Positions 37,153 through 44,996 of a DNA stretch of 64,000 bases are shown here, one piece after another. A model generated the notes under the pieces. That model was not told where the DNA came from and searched no databases. It saw nothing but the letters and a program-made list of their open reading frames with translations. Each line of letters opens with the position of its first letter. Positions within the stretch are counted from its first letter, which is position 1. Made by a program: the position numbers and the translations under genes. Origin of the DNA: Oleispira sp036960605 (GTDB lineage Bacteria; Pseudomonadota; Gammaproteobacteria; Pseudomonadales; Oceanobacteraceae); assembly GCA_036960605.1 (NCBI GenBank), contig JBALXI010000020.1:1-64000 (forward strand), given 5' to 3'.

Positions 37153-38538
37153 GTGAAAAAAGTACGGATACTGGTGGTTGAAGATAGCCCTTCTATGGCT
37201 GAGATGTATAAAGAATACCTACAGGGTGATATTTATGACATTGAGCTTGTGTCGACAGGCGAGGCTGCGTTAGCAAAGTTACAGCAATCCTTACCGGCTG
37301 CGATCGTATTGGATGTAAACCTACCTGATATGAGTGGCATGGATGTATTGAAGACCATTCATGACCAACAGCTGCCCATTGTTGCATTAGTTATTACGGG
37401 TCACGGCTCTGTTGATTTGGCGGTTGAGTCAATGAACTTAGGCGCCTATGATTTTATAGAAAAACCCTTTTCTGCAAAGCGCTTAAAATTAACCTTAAGT
37501 AACGCTCTAAAACATCAAGAACTAAGTGAAACCTTAGATACTCTGCAAGATGAATATAACCGTAATGGTTTTGAAGATTTTATTGGTAGCTCTTTGCCGA
37601 TGCAGGGCGTTTATCGAATCATTGAAAGCGCGGCCCCCAGTAATGCGACGGTCTTTGTAACCGGAGAAAGTGGCACTGGCAAAGAAGTCTGTGCAACGTC
37701 TATTCATAAACGCAGTAAAAGAGCCAAACAACCCTTTATTGCTTTAAATTGCGGCGCAATTCCTCATGATCTAATGGAAAGTGAAATATTTGGACATACT
37801 AAAGGGGCTTTTACTGGAGCGGTTGCGGCACGAGAAGGCGCGGCTTCGAGAGCGGATGGCGGTACTCTGTTTCTAGACGAATTGTGTGAGATGGAGCTTG
37901 ATTTACAAACTAAACTGTTACGCTTTATTCAAACCGGTACCTTTCAAAAGGTAGGCAGTAATACGGTTGAAACAGTGGATGTTCGCTTCCTGTGTGCGAC
38001 CAATAAAAATCCCTTAGATGAAGTGAAAAATGGCAATTTTAGGGAAGATCTCTATTACCGCTTACACGTTATTCCTATTCATTTGCCACCACTGCGTGAT
38101 AGAGCGCAAGATATTGGCCTCATTATGAATAGCTTATTAAAAGATTATGCTGCAGAAGAGAATAAAAACTTTGCCGGATTTTCGGTTGAGGCAGAAATGG
38201 TGATGCTGTCATATGATTGGCCTGGCAATGTGCGACAGCTGCAAAATGTTATTCGCAATGTTGTGGTATTGAATAATGGTGATCAGGTCAGCCATGATAT
38301 GTTACCGCCGCCTTTGAACGAGCTTTCTTTGAACTTACCGCTTGCCAGAGCCAATGCTTCGCATACGAGCTTCCAGCCCAATGACGATATTATTCCTTTG
38401 TGGCAAGTTGAAAAGCAAACCATAGAATCCGCTATCGCTTATTGTGATGATAATATCCCTAAAGCCGCTGCGCTGCTGGAAGTCAGTGCTTCAACCATTT
38501 ATAGGAAGCGTGAGCGTTGGGCGGAAGGTAAAGCTTAG
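37153..38538 (+). CDS. sypG: Sigma-54-dependent response regulator (SypG-like)
   Basis: 461-residue NtrC-family activator. The receiver carries phospho-Asp 54 (LDVNLPDMSG). The AAA+ domain (about 140-375) has Walker A GESGTGKE, the sigma-54 contact motif GAFTGA, Walker B GGTLFLDE and the arginine-finger region FREDLYYRL. A Fis-type HTH closes the protein (AAALLEVSASTIYRKRERW). The start is GTG at 37153 with CTGGAG upstream. It is the natural activator for the seven -24/-12 promoters seen in and next to this locus. It is convergent with, and overlaps by 4 bp, the glycosyltransferase on the other strand. Confidence 0.94.
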   Translation: MKKVRILVVEDSPSMAEMYKEYLQGDIYDIELVSTGEAALAKLQQSLPAAIVLDVNLPDMSGMDVLKTIHDQQLPIVALVITGHGSVDLAVESMNLGAYDFIEKPFSAKRLKLTLSNALKHQELSETLDTLQDEYNRNGFEDFIGSSLPMQGVYRIIESAAPSNATVFVTGESGTGKEVCATSIHKRSKRAKQPFIALNCGAIPHDLMESEIFGHTKGAFTGAVAAREGAASRADGGTLFLDELCEMELDLQTKLLRFIQTGTFQKVGSNTVETVDVRFLCATNKNPLDEVKNGNFREDLYYRLHVIPIHLPPLRDRAQDIGLIMNSLLKDYAAEENKNFAGFSVEAEMVMLSYDWPGNVRQLQNVIRNVVVLNNGDQVSHDMLPPPLNELSLNLPLARANASHTSFQPNDDIIPLWQVEKQTIESAIAYCDDNIPKAAALLEVSASTIYRKRERWAEGKA

Positions 38539-39584
38539 TTTATATCATTAGATTTCAACGCTAATTTATATTGAGTGATAATTCGCGGTATATTTATTCT
38601 GCGACTAAACGATTCATCGATGTACGAAATGAGTTTTTTACCTTGTGTGAGGTAGCGGTTGTTATCTTGCAACATTATTTTTTCTATTTCACTTTGAAAA
38701 TCTTCCACTTGTTTTAAATCTATCGATTTACCAACCCTGCAGGCCGTAATCAGCTCGGGTAGTGCACCGGCTGTACTGGCTATCACGGGAATGCCTCTTG
38801 CCATCGCTTCTAATGCGGCAAGAGGAAGCCCTTCGAAGCGCGATGGCATCACAACCACACGGATATCCTGCCAATGTTTATCCATATCACACATACCTTT
38901 AAACTCCACGTGTGCATAGCGATGTTTTAGTTCGTCCATCATGGGCCCATCACCATAGATAGTGATGGGTTTATTTATGTTTTGGGTAATTGTTGAGAAA
39001 ATATCCGGTCCTTTCTCATGACTCAAACGCCCGACAAAAGCAATTGATTTACGACTTTCTAATTCATTTTTTAAGTCGCATTCATCCATTGTATTTACAA
39101 AATTTGAAATCACACTGCAGCGTTTTAATGGCTGAGAGATTAGGCTATTAACCGCTATGTTTAAACTGAGAAAAGAACTAATTCTATCGAGGTAGTTGTA
39201 GAATTTTAGTTTTCCAGTACCAGGGTCACCATTATGATAGGTCGATACCACAGGGGTTCTCGTCAGCAACCCCATAATTCTTGCGGTAATACCTGCTTTA
39301 TAACCATGCGTATGAACAAGCGAGGCATTGGATAGAAAGTATTTGAATAAGGAGAATAGGCTGCCATTGAAATTGACGATGCGGATTCGTTTTTTTGATA
39401 AAGCATCGACAGACTTTAATTTTTCAAGTAACGGATGTTTTGAGCCTGATTGAACGCTATAGTTTTTCCACAACAGTAGGTCAATATCATGCTGAGTGCT
39501 TTCCAGAAGGCCCAGTATGAGTTGTAATATATGGGCTTCAATGCCGCCCATACCTTTACTATCAATATAGAGACTAATTTTCAT
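38535..39584 (-). CDS. Glycosyltransferase family 4 (SypH position)
   Basis: 349-residue GT-B transferase. N-terminal SKGMGGIEAHILQLILGLL and VHTHGYKAGITARIMG, C-terminal IAFVGRLSHEKGPDIF, then PSRFEGLPLAALEAMARGIPVIAS with the EX7E motif. It lies directly next to the sypG-like gene, where V. fischeri has sypH, but inverted. A sigma-54 promoter is located ~24 nt from its predicted transcript start to ATG. Confidence 0.9.
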   Translation of the reverse strand: MKISLYIDSKGMGGIEAHILQLILGLLESTQHDIDLLLWKNYSVQSGSKHPLLEKLKSVDALSKKRIRIVNFNGSLFSLFKYFLSNASLVHTHGYKAGITARIMGLLTRTPVVSTYHNGDPGTGKLKFYNYLDRISSFLSLNIAVNSLISQPLKRCSVISNFVNTMDECDLKNELESRKSIAFVGRLSHEKGPDIFSTITQNINKPITIYGDGPMMDELKHRYAHVEFKGMCDMDKHWQDIRVVVMPSRFEGLPLAALEAMARGIPVIASTAGALPELITACRVGKSIDLKQVEDFQSEIEKIMLQDNNRYLTQGKKLISYIDESFSRRINIPRIITQYKLALKSNDIN

Positions 39585-39618
39585 AATCGCTGCTCATGTT
39601 TAGATATTAATAGTAATG

Positions 39619-39634
39619 AGCAAAGCTCATGCCT
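39619..39634 (-). promoter_or_regulatory. Sigma-54 promoter, leftward
   Basis: The minus strand reads AGGCATGAGCTTTGCT with GG-N10-GC spacing; it closely resembles the STAS-gene promoter (TGGCATAAGCTTTGCT). Predicted start ~39608. Confidence 0.65.
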
Positions 39635-39699
39635 ATTTCATTCATGTACTAACTTCTCTCGCTATTGCCAATATTAAAGACGCTAAAAGAGTACGACTG

Positions 39700-39716
39700 A
39701 ATTGCAAAATGCAATT
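39700..39716. promoter_or_regulatory. Palindrome copy (AATTGCA-AAA-TGCAATT), candidate activator site
   Basis: Seven-base arms around AAA. The core 13-mer (39702-39714) is identical to that at 8658-8670. It lies ~75 bp and ~92 bp from the two flanking -24 boxes, so one site could serve both promoters. Confidence 0.6.
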
Positions 39717-39798
39717 ATGGCGGTAATTAATTGCGAATTGCGGCTGTTTTTAAGCTCATTTACTAGTAAATCAACCTAATCGCGTATGTTATTGGAAT

Positions 39799-39814
39799 TG
39801 GCCGATTAATTGCA
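39799..39814 (+). promoter_or_regulatory. Sigma-54 promoter, rightward
   Basis: TGGCCGATTAATTGCA with correct spacing. Predicted start ~39825, ~32 nt before the SDR gene ATG. Confidence 0.72.
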
Positions 39815-39856
39815 AACACCAAGTCTATTGGTTACCACGTTGAGAAGGGGAGTAAT

Positions 39857-40786
39857 ATGGCGAAGTACTTGGTTACTGGCGGAGACGGTTATCTTGCCCA
39901 ACAAATTATTAATTTATTATTGTTAGAGGGGCATGAAATAAAAGCGGTTGATGTTAAATTCGATCAACTTGAGGTGCCTGTGAAATTTAATAAATTACTT
40001 GAGCAACATTGCTTTTCTCTTTCCAATAAGACGTTATTACTCAAAACATTTAAAGGTATCGATGGTTGTATACATCTTGCATCACCGACCAATAATACAC
40101 TTAATTACGATATGCAGGCAGCGGCCATTTTAGATGGTTTACATGTTTTTCATGCTGCGATAGAAAGTAATAATATCCCGGTTATCTTCTCTTCGACTGA
40201 TTCTGTTTATGGCCCAAACATAGCAAATCCATTATTCGAAAATGCACAGATGATGCCTATCAGTTCGATGGGGGTTCATAAACTGTCGTTAGAGCATCAC
40301 GCAAGAGTATTAGGGTTAAGCCACGGCTTAAACTCAACCTCTATGAGGCTATTTAATGTCTATGGTATGTGGAGAAGAAACTGGGAGTCTGACGTTATTA
40401 GCCAATTTTGTCGTTGTGCATTATCGGGTGACGATATTATCGTTCATGGAAATGGTGATCAAATTCGTGATTTTATTCATGTCAATGATGTGGCCAGAGC
40501 CTTTGTATCAGTCAGTAATCGTCTTAAAACAGGATTCTCGACGTATAATATTTGCACTGGGCAGGCGACATCACTGAATAATTTAATCGGTATGATTTCA
40601 TCACTATTAGGGTATAAGCTAAATGTCCGTTATGAAAGTAAACGCTTAGGAGATGTTCATTGTGCAGTAGGCAGTAATTTGAAAATTAATAAAGATTTTA
40701 ATTTCATGCCAAGAATAAATATCAGCAATGGGCTGCGTCGGGTTTTAAAAGATGCTGGAGCCGTTACTTTACAAAAAGTGGTTTAA
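39857..40786 (+). CDS. Extended SDR (NAD-sugar epimerase/dehydratase-like) with altered active site
   Basis: 309-residue nucleotide-sugar SDR. The Rossmann start reads TGGDGYLAQQI, with the last glycine of GxxGxxG replaced by Ala. The Ser of the catalytic set is present (SSTDSVYG). Where the family has YxxxK, this protein reads MGVHK, so the catalytic Tyr is Met. Substrate-binding elements such as RLFNVYG and RDFIHVNDVARAF are kept. It may be an unusual epimerase or a non-catalytic relative. It has a good ribosome binding site (GAAGGGGAG) and its own sigma-54 promoter. Confidence 0.82.
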   Translation: MAKYLVTGGDGYLAQQIINLLLLEGHEIKAVDVKFDQLEVPVKFNKLLEQHCFSLSNKTLLLKTFKGIDGCIHLASPTNNTLNYDMQAAAILDGLHVFHAAIESNNIPVIFSSTDSVYGPNIANPLFENAQMMPISSMGVHKLSLEHHARVLGLSHGLNSTSMRLFNVYGMWRRNWESDVISQFCRCALSGDDIIVHGNGDQIRDFIHVNDVARAFVSVSNRLKTGFSTYNICTGQATSLNNLIGMISSLLGYKLNVRYESKRLGDVHCAVGSNLKINKDFNFMPRINISNGLRRVLKDAGAVTLQKVV

Positions 40787-40809
40787 GTGGCGAGAGTTAT
40801 CATTAAGGG

Positions 40810-42129
40810 CTATCGATAAATATAAATATCGAGAGATTCACCAGCAAGTTGTTCAAAATTGATTATTTTGTTCAATACTGGCGTATCGATAATATGATCT
40901 TTTTTGAGTAAAATTACGCCGGAAGTGCTGTAGATGTTACGTGATAAAATCATTTGCTCTTGTAGGTCACGTGCTGAAATTCGTTTCTCGTCTTCAGCGA
41001 CCTGATCCATTGAGTATCTCTCAATAACATCAATAAATATTTTAACTATTTCAGGATGATAACGCTCTCCGGAGAATTTCTTTATCTCTGCTCGAGCTTT
41101 AGCGGCTTCGTAGGATTTTCCTGTGTATTGGCCCTGTACTAATTCAACATAATCTCGGGCGATCGCGAGGATTTTTGAACCTAATGGTGTTTCATTATCT
41201 TCTAAGCCATCAGGGAAGCCTAATCCATTGTAGCGTTCGAATTGACAGCGGATGATCTTTGATTCGTCAGACAATCCAGGGATGCCAATTAATACAGCTT
41301 CTCCTAAAACTGGAAACTTCTTAAATGTCTCAAGTTCAACTTTACTGAGCGTATTATAGGGTTTATCTAAGGTTTTATCGGTAAAGGTCATTTTACCAAT
41401 GTTTGAAAGTAGCGTAGCGTTATAAATAGACTGAATGTCATGCTCACTGAGTTCTAGTTCTTTAGCAATATCTCTCGCAATGTTGGCTTTTAATTCAGAC
41501 ATCTTACTGCCGTGTTCGTCACGAAGCGCCAGAATATTTGAGATAAGAGAAACCATACTGTTGTGGGTATTGCTCAGTTGTTCATTGGCAATCTCAAGTT
41601 TTTTAGATTTATTAATAACTTCTTCAGTTCTTTCTTCGACTGTTTTTTCTAAATTAATATTTAATGCTTCTAGTGCCGCTTGTTTTTCAATTAATTGTTG
41701 AGTTAGATAAGCGTTGTGTTGTTTTAATTGTGTGCTTTGTAAACCATCAGCCACAATAGATTTTAATGCGTCATCATTCCAAGGTTTGGGAAGATAGTTA
41801 GAAATTCGTCCATCGTTAATTGCTTGAACAGTCGATTCCATATCTGAATACCCCGTCATTAATATACGAGGAATATCGGGGTATTTTTGTGCGGCTTGGC
41901 TAAGAAATTCTGCCCCTGTCATTTCAGGCATACGCATATCAGATATAATTAGATTAACAGGCTGCTGTTCAAGAAATTCCAATCCCTGCTTACCAGATGT
42001 AGCCATTAGGATATTAACGTTAATGGATCTTAATGCTCGACGAATAGCCTTTAATATATTTTCTTCATCGTCGACGAGTAATAATGTGGGTTTAAACTCT
42101 TCATTATTGATTTCGAATAAATCATCCAT
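40810..42129 (-). CDS. Response regulator with a degenerate HD-GYP domain (HnoD-like)
   Basis: 439 residues. REC domain (about 14-130) with phospho-Asp in LIISDMRMPEM, a coiled coil (about 145-195), and an HD-GYP-derived region (about 195-375). The HD metal pair is absent: the usual LLHDIGK reads LLSNIGK. The HHE motif reads QFE and GYP reads GFP. It therefore should not cleave cyclic-di-GMP. Shewanella HnoD is a comparable inactive HD-GYP that controls the active HnoB. A C-terminal ~60-residue tail is unassigned. It lies 3 bp after the histidine kinase gene and is probably its output. Confidence 0.85.
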   Translation of the reverse strand: MDDLFEINNEEFKPTLLLVDDEENILKAIRRALRSINVNILMATSGKQGLEFLEQQPVNLIISDMRMPEMTGAEFLSQAAQKYPDIPRILMTGYSDMESTVQAINDGRISNYLPKPWNDDALKSIVADGLQSTQLKQHNAYLTQQLIEKQAALEALNINLEKTVEERTEEVINKSKKLEIANEQLSNTHNSMVSLISNILALRDEHGSKMSELKANIARDIAKELELSEHDIQSIYNATLLSNIGKMTFTDKTLDKPYNTLSKVELETFKKFPVLGEAVLIGIPGLSDESKIIRCQFERYNGLGFPDGLEDNETPLGSKILAIARDYVELVQGQYTGKSYEAAKARAEIKKFSGERYHPEIVKIFIDVIERYSMDQVAEDEKRISARDLQEQMILSRNIYSTSGVILLKKDHIIDTPVLNKIINFEQLAGESLDIYIYR

Positions 42130-42132
42130 TAT

Positions 42133-43080
42133 CTATTGGTCCGCTACTATTTGGTTAAGAGGAATTTGTACTGTAAAAATAGTACCCACTTCAGGCTGGC
42201 TCGAGACTAAAATAGTACCACCATGCTCTTCAACGATTCCATGTGATATCGATAGGCCTAAGCCTGTACCTTCACCAACAGGCTTAGTGGTGAAAAAGGG
42301 GGTGAACAAATTTTTCATATTATCTTCACTGATACCATGGCCGTTGTCTTGTACAGAGATACGAATCCCTTCCTCTGTTTTTTCTGTGAAAATATAAATC
42401 TGACCATTGTCATCGACAGCTTGATTTGCATTGGAAATAAGATTGGTAAAAACTTGGCTTAATTTACCCGCGAATCCCATTATTTTTGGAATCTCTGTAA
42501 AGTGAGTTGTAATATTTGCGTGATACTTTGTCTGATTTTCAAGGATGTTAATGGAACCGCGCAATGTATCATTAATATCAACGACAATTTTTTCTGCCTT
42601 GTCTTCGCGAGTAAAAGAGCGTAAATCAGCCACGATTTGTTTAACTCGAACTAACCCTTCAGACGTTTCGTTACTTAAATCGATAAAATCTTCGAGTAAA
42701 AATATTAAGTCATATTTCTTTAGTAATAAATCCCATTTTTCTTTGATAGCTTCAATCGGCTGTTCGGTTTCGATGTTAACTTGCATTTCCTGCACAAAGT
42801 TCTGAATGTCCTGGAATGCAACTTTCAATGAGTTAAAATTACTGGTGATATAGCCAATGGGATTGTTAATTTCATGAGCAACCCCTGCAGCGAGTACACC
42901 CAGAGAAGCCATCTTCTCGGTCTGCACAAGTTGATTTTGGCTAGCCTTCAAATTATCTAAGGTTTCTTCTAGGGTTTGCATCGAAGCGTATAGCTCTCTC
43001 GATTTATCTTCGAGTAATTGTTCCGCTTGTTGGCGCATAATACGTTCACGCTCATAGGCCGCTTTATAATCAGCAGCCAT
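42133..43080 (-). CDS. Histidine kinase partnered with H-NOX (HnoK-like)
   Basis: 315 residues starting at the ATG at 43080, one base after the H-NOX stop; the longer frame to 43125 overlaps H-NOX and is not favoured. No membrane segment: a coiled coil (about 10-60) leads to HisKA with VAHEINNPIGYI and a HATPase domain (NLISNANQAV, DNGHGI, GTGLGLSISHGIV). Soluble, sensorless kinases of this kind next to H-NOX genes are inhibited by NO-bound H-NOX. The downstream response regulator is the likely phosphate acceptor. Confidence 0.9.
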   Translation of the reverse strand: MAADYKAAYERERIMRQQAEQLLEDKSRELYASMQTLEETLDNLKASQNQLVQTEKMASLGVLAAGVAHEINNPIGYITSNFNSLKVAFQDIQNFVQEMQVNIETEQPIEAIKEKWDLLLKKYDLIFLLEDFIDLSNETSEGLVRVKQIVADLRSFTREDKAEKIVVDINDTLRGSINILENQTKYHANITTHFTEIPKIMGFAGKLSQVFTNLISNANQAVDDNGQIYIFTEKTEEGIRISVQDNGHGISEDNMKNLFTPFFTTKPVGEGTGLGLSISHGIVEEHGGTILVSSQPEVGTIFTVQIPLNQIVADQ

Positions 43081-43081
43081 G

Positions 43082-43636
43082 CTACTTATCCAATTCCCGA
43101 GCAAGCAGATCGACTTTAAGCGCACAATGATCGCTGCCGGTATGCATGCACGGATTGTGGGTCATTTTATAGTTCTGGTTAAAGTGCTTAGCGCTGCCAG
43201 AGATTAACCCTTCAGCTAACTGGCAAAGCTTACGCGGGGATTTATAGATCATGGTTAATGAGTCTTCATTTTCGTCGCAATAATCGAAAGTAGGTAGGCC
43301 CGCATCAGGAAACAATTTACGCACTTCAACATGAATGATCTGATCGACAGAAACTAGAAACTTAATAAAATTAGGAACGTTGCTGAAGAAATTGGGAAAG
43401 CGTTTATGAAAGTGGGGCACCATATATTCGCCAAAGGCAAAAACAAGGGTATTTACAGGGATGCTGGTTATTTCACTGGCGGCAGCGACAAGGCCCATTA
43501 GTTCGGCGTCCGCATAGGTTTTTGTCGATACATAGATGCCATCAGAGCCAGCGCTATCGAGTACAGCCTGCCAGCCTTCTAGGCCATATTGGGTCTCGAC
43601 CATATCGCGCAGGATATCAAATACGACGCCTTTCAT
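43082..43636 (-). CDS. H-NOX haem nitric-oxide sensor
   Basis: 184-residue haem-NO-binding (HNOB) protein. The start is MKGVVFD at 43636 with GGAAG upstream. Family marks: N-terminal KGVVFDILRDMVE, STKTYADAELMGLV, the proximal His in IIHVEVRKLFP, and the YxSxR haem-propionate motif (YKSPRKL). A His/Cys-containing C-terminus (HNPCMHTGSDHCAL) is also typical of bacterial H-NOX, whose conserved cysteines can bind zinc. It heads the operon H-NOX / kinase / REC-HD-GYP-like, a known NO-to-cyclic-di-GMP layout. Confidence 0.93.
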   Translation of the reverse strand: MKGVVFDILRDMVETQYGLEGWQAVLDSAGSDGIYVSTKTYADAELMGLVAAASEITSIPVNTLVFAFGEYMVPHFHKRFPNFFSNVPNFIKFLVSVDQIIHVEVRKLFPDAGLPTFDYCDENEDSLTMIYKSPRKLCQLAEGLISGSAKHFNQNYKMTHNPCMHTGSDHCALKVDLLARELDK

Positions 43637-43754
43637 GAGTGGCTTCCTTTCCAGCATTATTCATAACTAGTGTTTATAACTAAAGGATAGCTTATTATTG
43701 TTTGATTACAGGGAAGATAAACTTGATTTTAGGCTTTTTATAAATAAAAAAAGA

Positions 43755-43780
43755 CCTATTAATTTGAATCAATTAATAGG
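43755..43780 (-). terminator. Rho-independent terminator of trhO
   Basis: Perfect 10-bp arms CCTATTAATT / AATTAATAGG with a 6-nt loop. On the minus strand a run of seven T follows. It lies between trhO and the H-NOX operon. Confidence 0.8.
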
Positions 43781-43815
43781 CCTTTCGTCGTAGAGATCGT
43801 TAACTAAAAGATGAC

Positions 43816-44808
43816 TTAGTTTTTAGCTCTTTGCTCTTCACGGAAGCGAATCTTATCTTGGCGATTCCTTTCGACGGCTTCTTTAACATCGCCCCCTAAA
43901 TGATCTTCACCACGTCGCTTGGCCAGCTGCATCTGCAATTCACGTTGCTTAAAGCGCTCACGCTGTTCATCCGTGTAGCTATCGATGCAGTGAGGGCAGC
44001 TCACACCTTGCAGATAGTCGGCACTGATTTTTTCTTCTTCAGTAATCGGGTAGCGACAGGCGTGGCATTGGTCATATTGACCTTTTTCTAAATCGTGGTT
44101 CACGGCAACACGATTATCAAAAACGAAACACTCGCCTTCCCACATAGTGTCTTCTTTTGGTACTTCTTCTAGGTACTTAAGAATGCCGCCTTCAAGGTGA
44201 TAGACCTCATCGAAGCCTTGCTCTTTCATGTAGGCGGTCGACTTTTCACAGCGAATGCCCCCGGTACAGTACATGGCGACTTTCTTTTGCTTAGTCGGAT
44301 CCATATTGTCTTTCACGTACTGCGGAAATTCACGGAAGGTTTCAGTATTGGGGTTGATCGCGCCTTGGAAAGTACCAATTTGGACTTCGTAATCATTACG
44401 AGTATCAATCAAGACCACATCGGGATCGGAGATTAAAGCATTCCAATCTTGTGGCTTAACGTAAGTACCCACTACCTGTTTAGGGTCGATGCCTTCGATG
44501 CCCATGGTGACGATTTCTTTCTTCAACTTCACCTTGGTACGGTAGAAGGGCATGGTTTCGTCATAAGATTCTTTGGAAACGATGTTCGCGAGGCGTTCAT
44601 CGGTTGCTAACCAGGCAAGTAGCGCGTCTATACCTGCACGAGAACCGGCAACAGTACCGTTAATGCCTTCTTGGGCGATGAGTAGGGTGCCACGGACTTC
44701 ATTGGCTTCCATCGCTTCTAATAACGGCTGGCGCAGATCTTCGAAGTTTTCTAGGGTAACGAACTTATACATCGCGCATACGACGACAGGAGCAGTTTGC
44801 TCAGACAT
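43816..44808 (-). CDS. trhO: tRNA uridine(34) hydroxylase, rhodanese family
   Basis: 330-residue TrhO (YceA) protein that hydroxylates U34 of several tRNAs. The N-terminal domain (EVRGTLLIAQEGINGTVAG) is followed by a rhodanese domain with the active-site loop YCTGGIRCEKS (catalytic Cys) and DTRNDYEVQIGTF. A C-terminal Cys-rich segment (CHACRYPI ... CPHCID) probably binds zinc. Length and motifs match the family. It is monocistronic with its own terminator. Confidence 0.95.
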   Translation of the reverse strand: MSEQTAPVVVCAMYKFVTLENFEDLRQPLLEAMEANEVRGTLLIAQEGINGTVAGSRAGIDALLAWLATDERLANIVSKESYDETMPFYRTKVKLKKEIVTMGIEGIDPKQVVGTYVKPQDWNALISDPDVVLIDTRNDYEVQIGTFQGAINPNTETFREFPQYVKDNMDPTKQKKVAMYCTGGIRCEKSTAYMKEQGFDEVYHLEGGILKYLEEVPKEDTMWEGECFVFDNRVAVNHDLEKGQYDQCHACRYPITEEEKISADYLQGVSCPHCIDSYTDEQRERFKQRELQMQLAKRRGEDHLGGDVKEAVERNRQDKIRFREEQRAKN

Positions 44809-44874
44809 GGGTCTTTCCTTTTATTGCGGTCTGGAACGTAAAACCAGAGCATTATTCAATTGCTTACTAAAACA

Positions 44875-44894
44875 ATAGGCTGCTATCAGCCTAT
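44875..44894. repeat. Hairpin in the trhO / ATPase intergenic region
   Basis: ATAGGCTG-CTAT-CAGCCTAT, perfect 8-bp arms. It lies 66 bp upstream of trhO, so it would fall in a trhO leader or act as an operator. No T-run. Confidence 0.35.
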
Positions 44895-44996
44895 AAAGAG
44901 CGCGCGGATTATATACAAATCTGCGCTGTATTTCCAAAATATACGCGTAAACTGTGCATAACTTTACTGTATGCACTGTTAGGCAGGACTGACCTG

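Larger units (their letters stand above)
39585..39856. other. Divergent control region between glycosyltransferase and SDR genes
   Basis: 272 bases holding two divergent sigma-54 promoters with one palindrome between them, plus two TTGCG half-sites (39731 and 39737). Nothing coding was seen. Confidence 0.6.
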
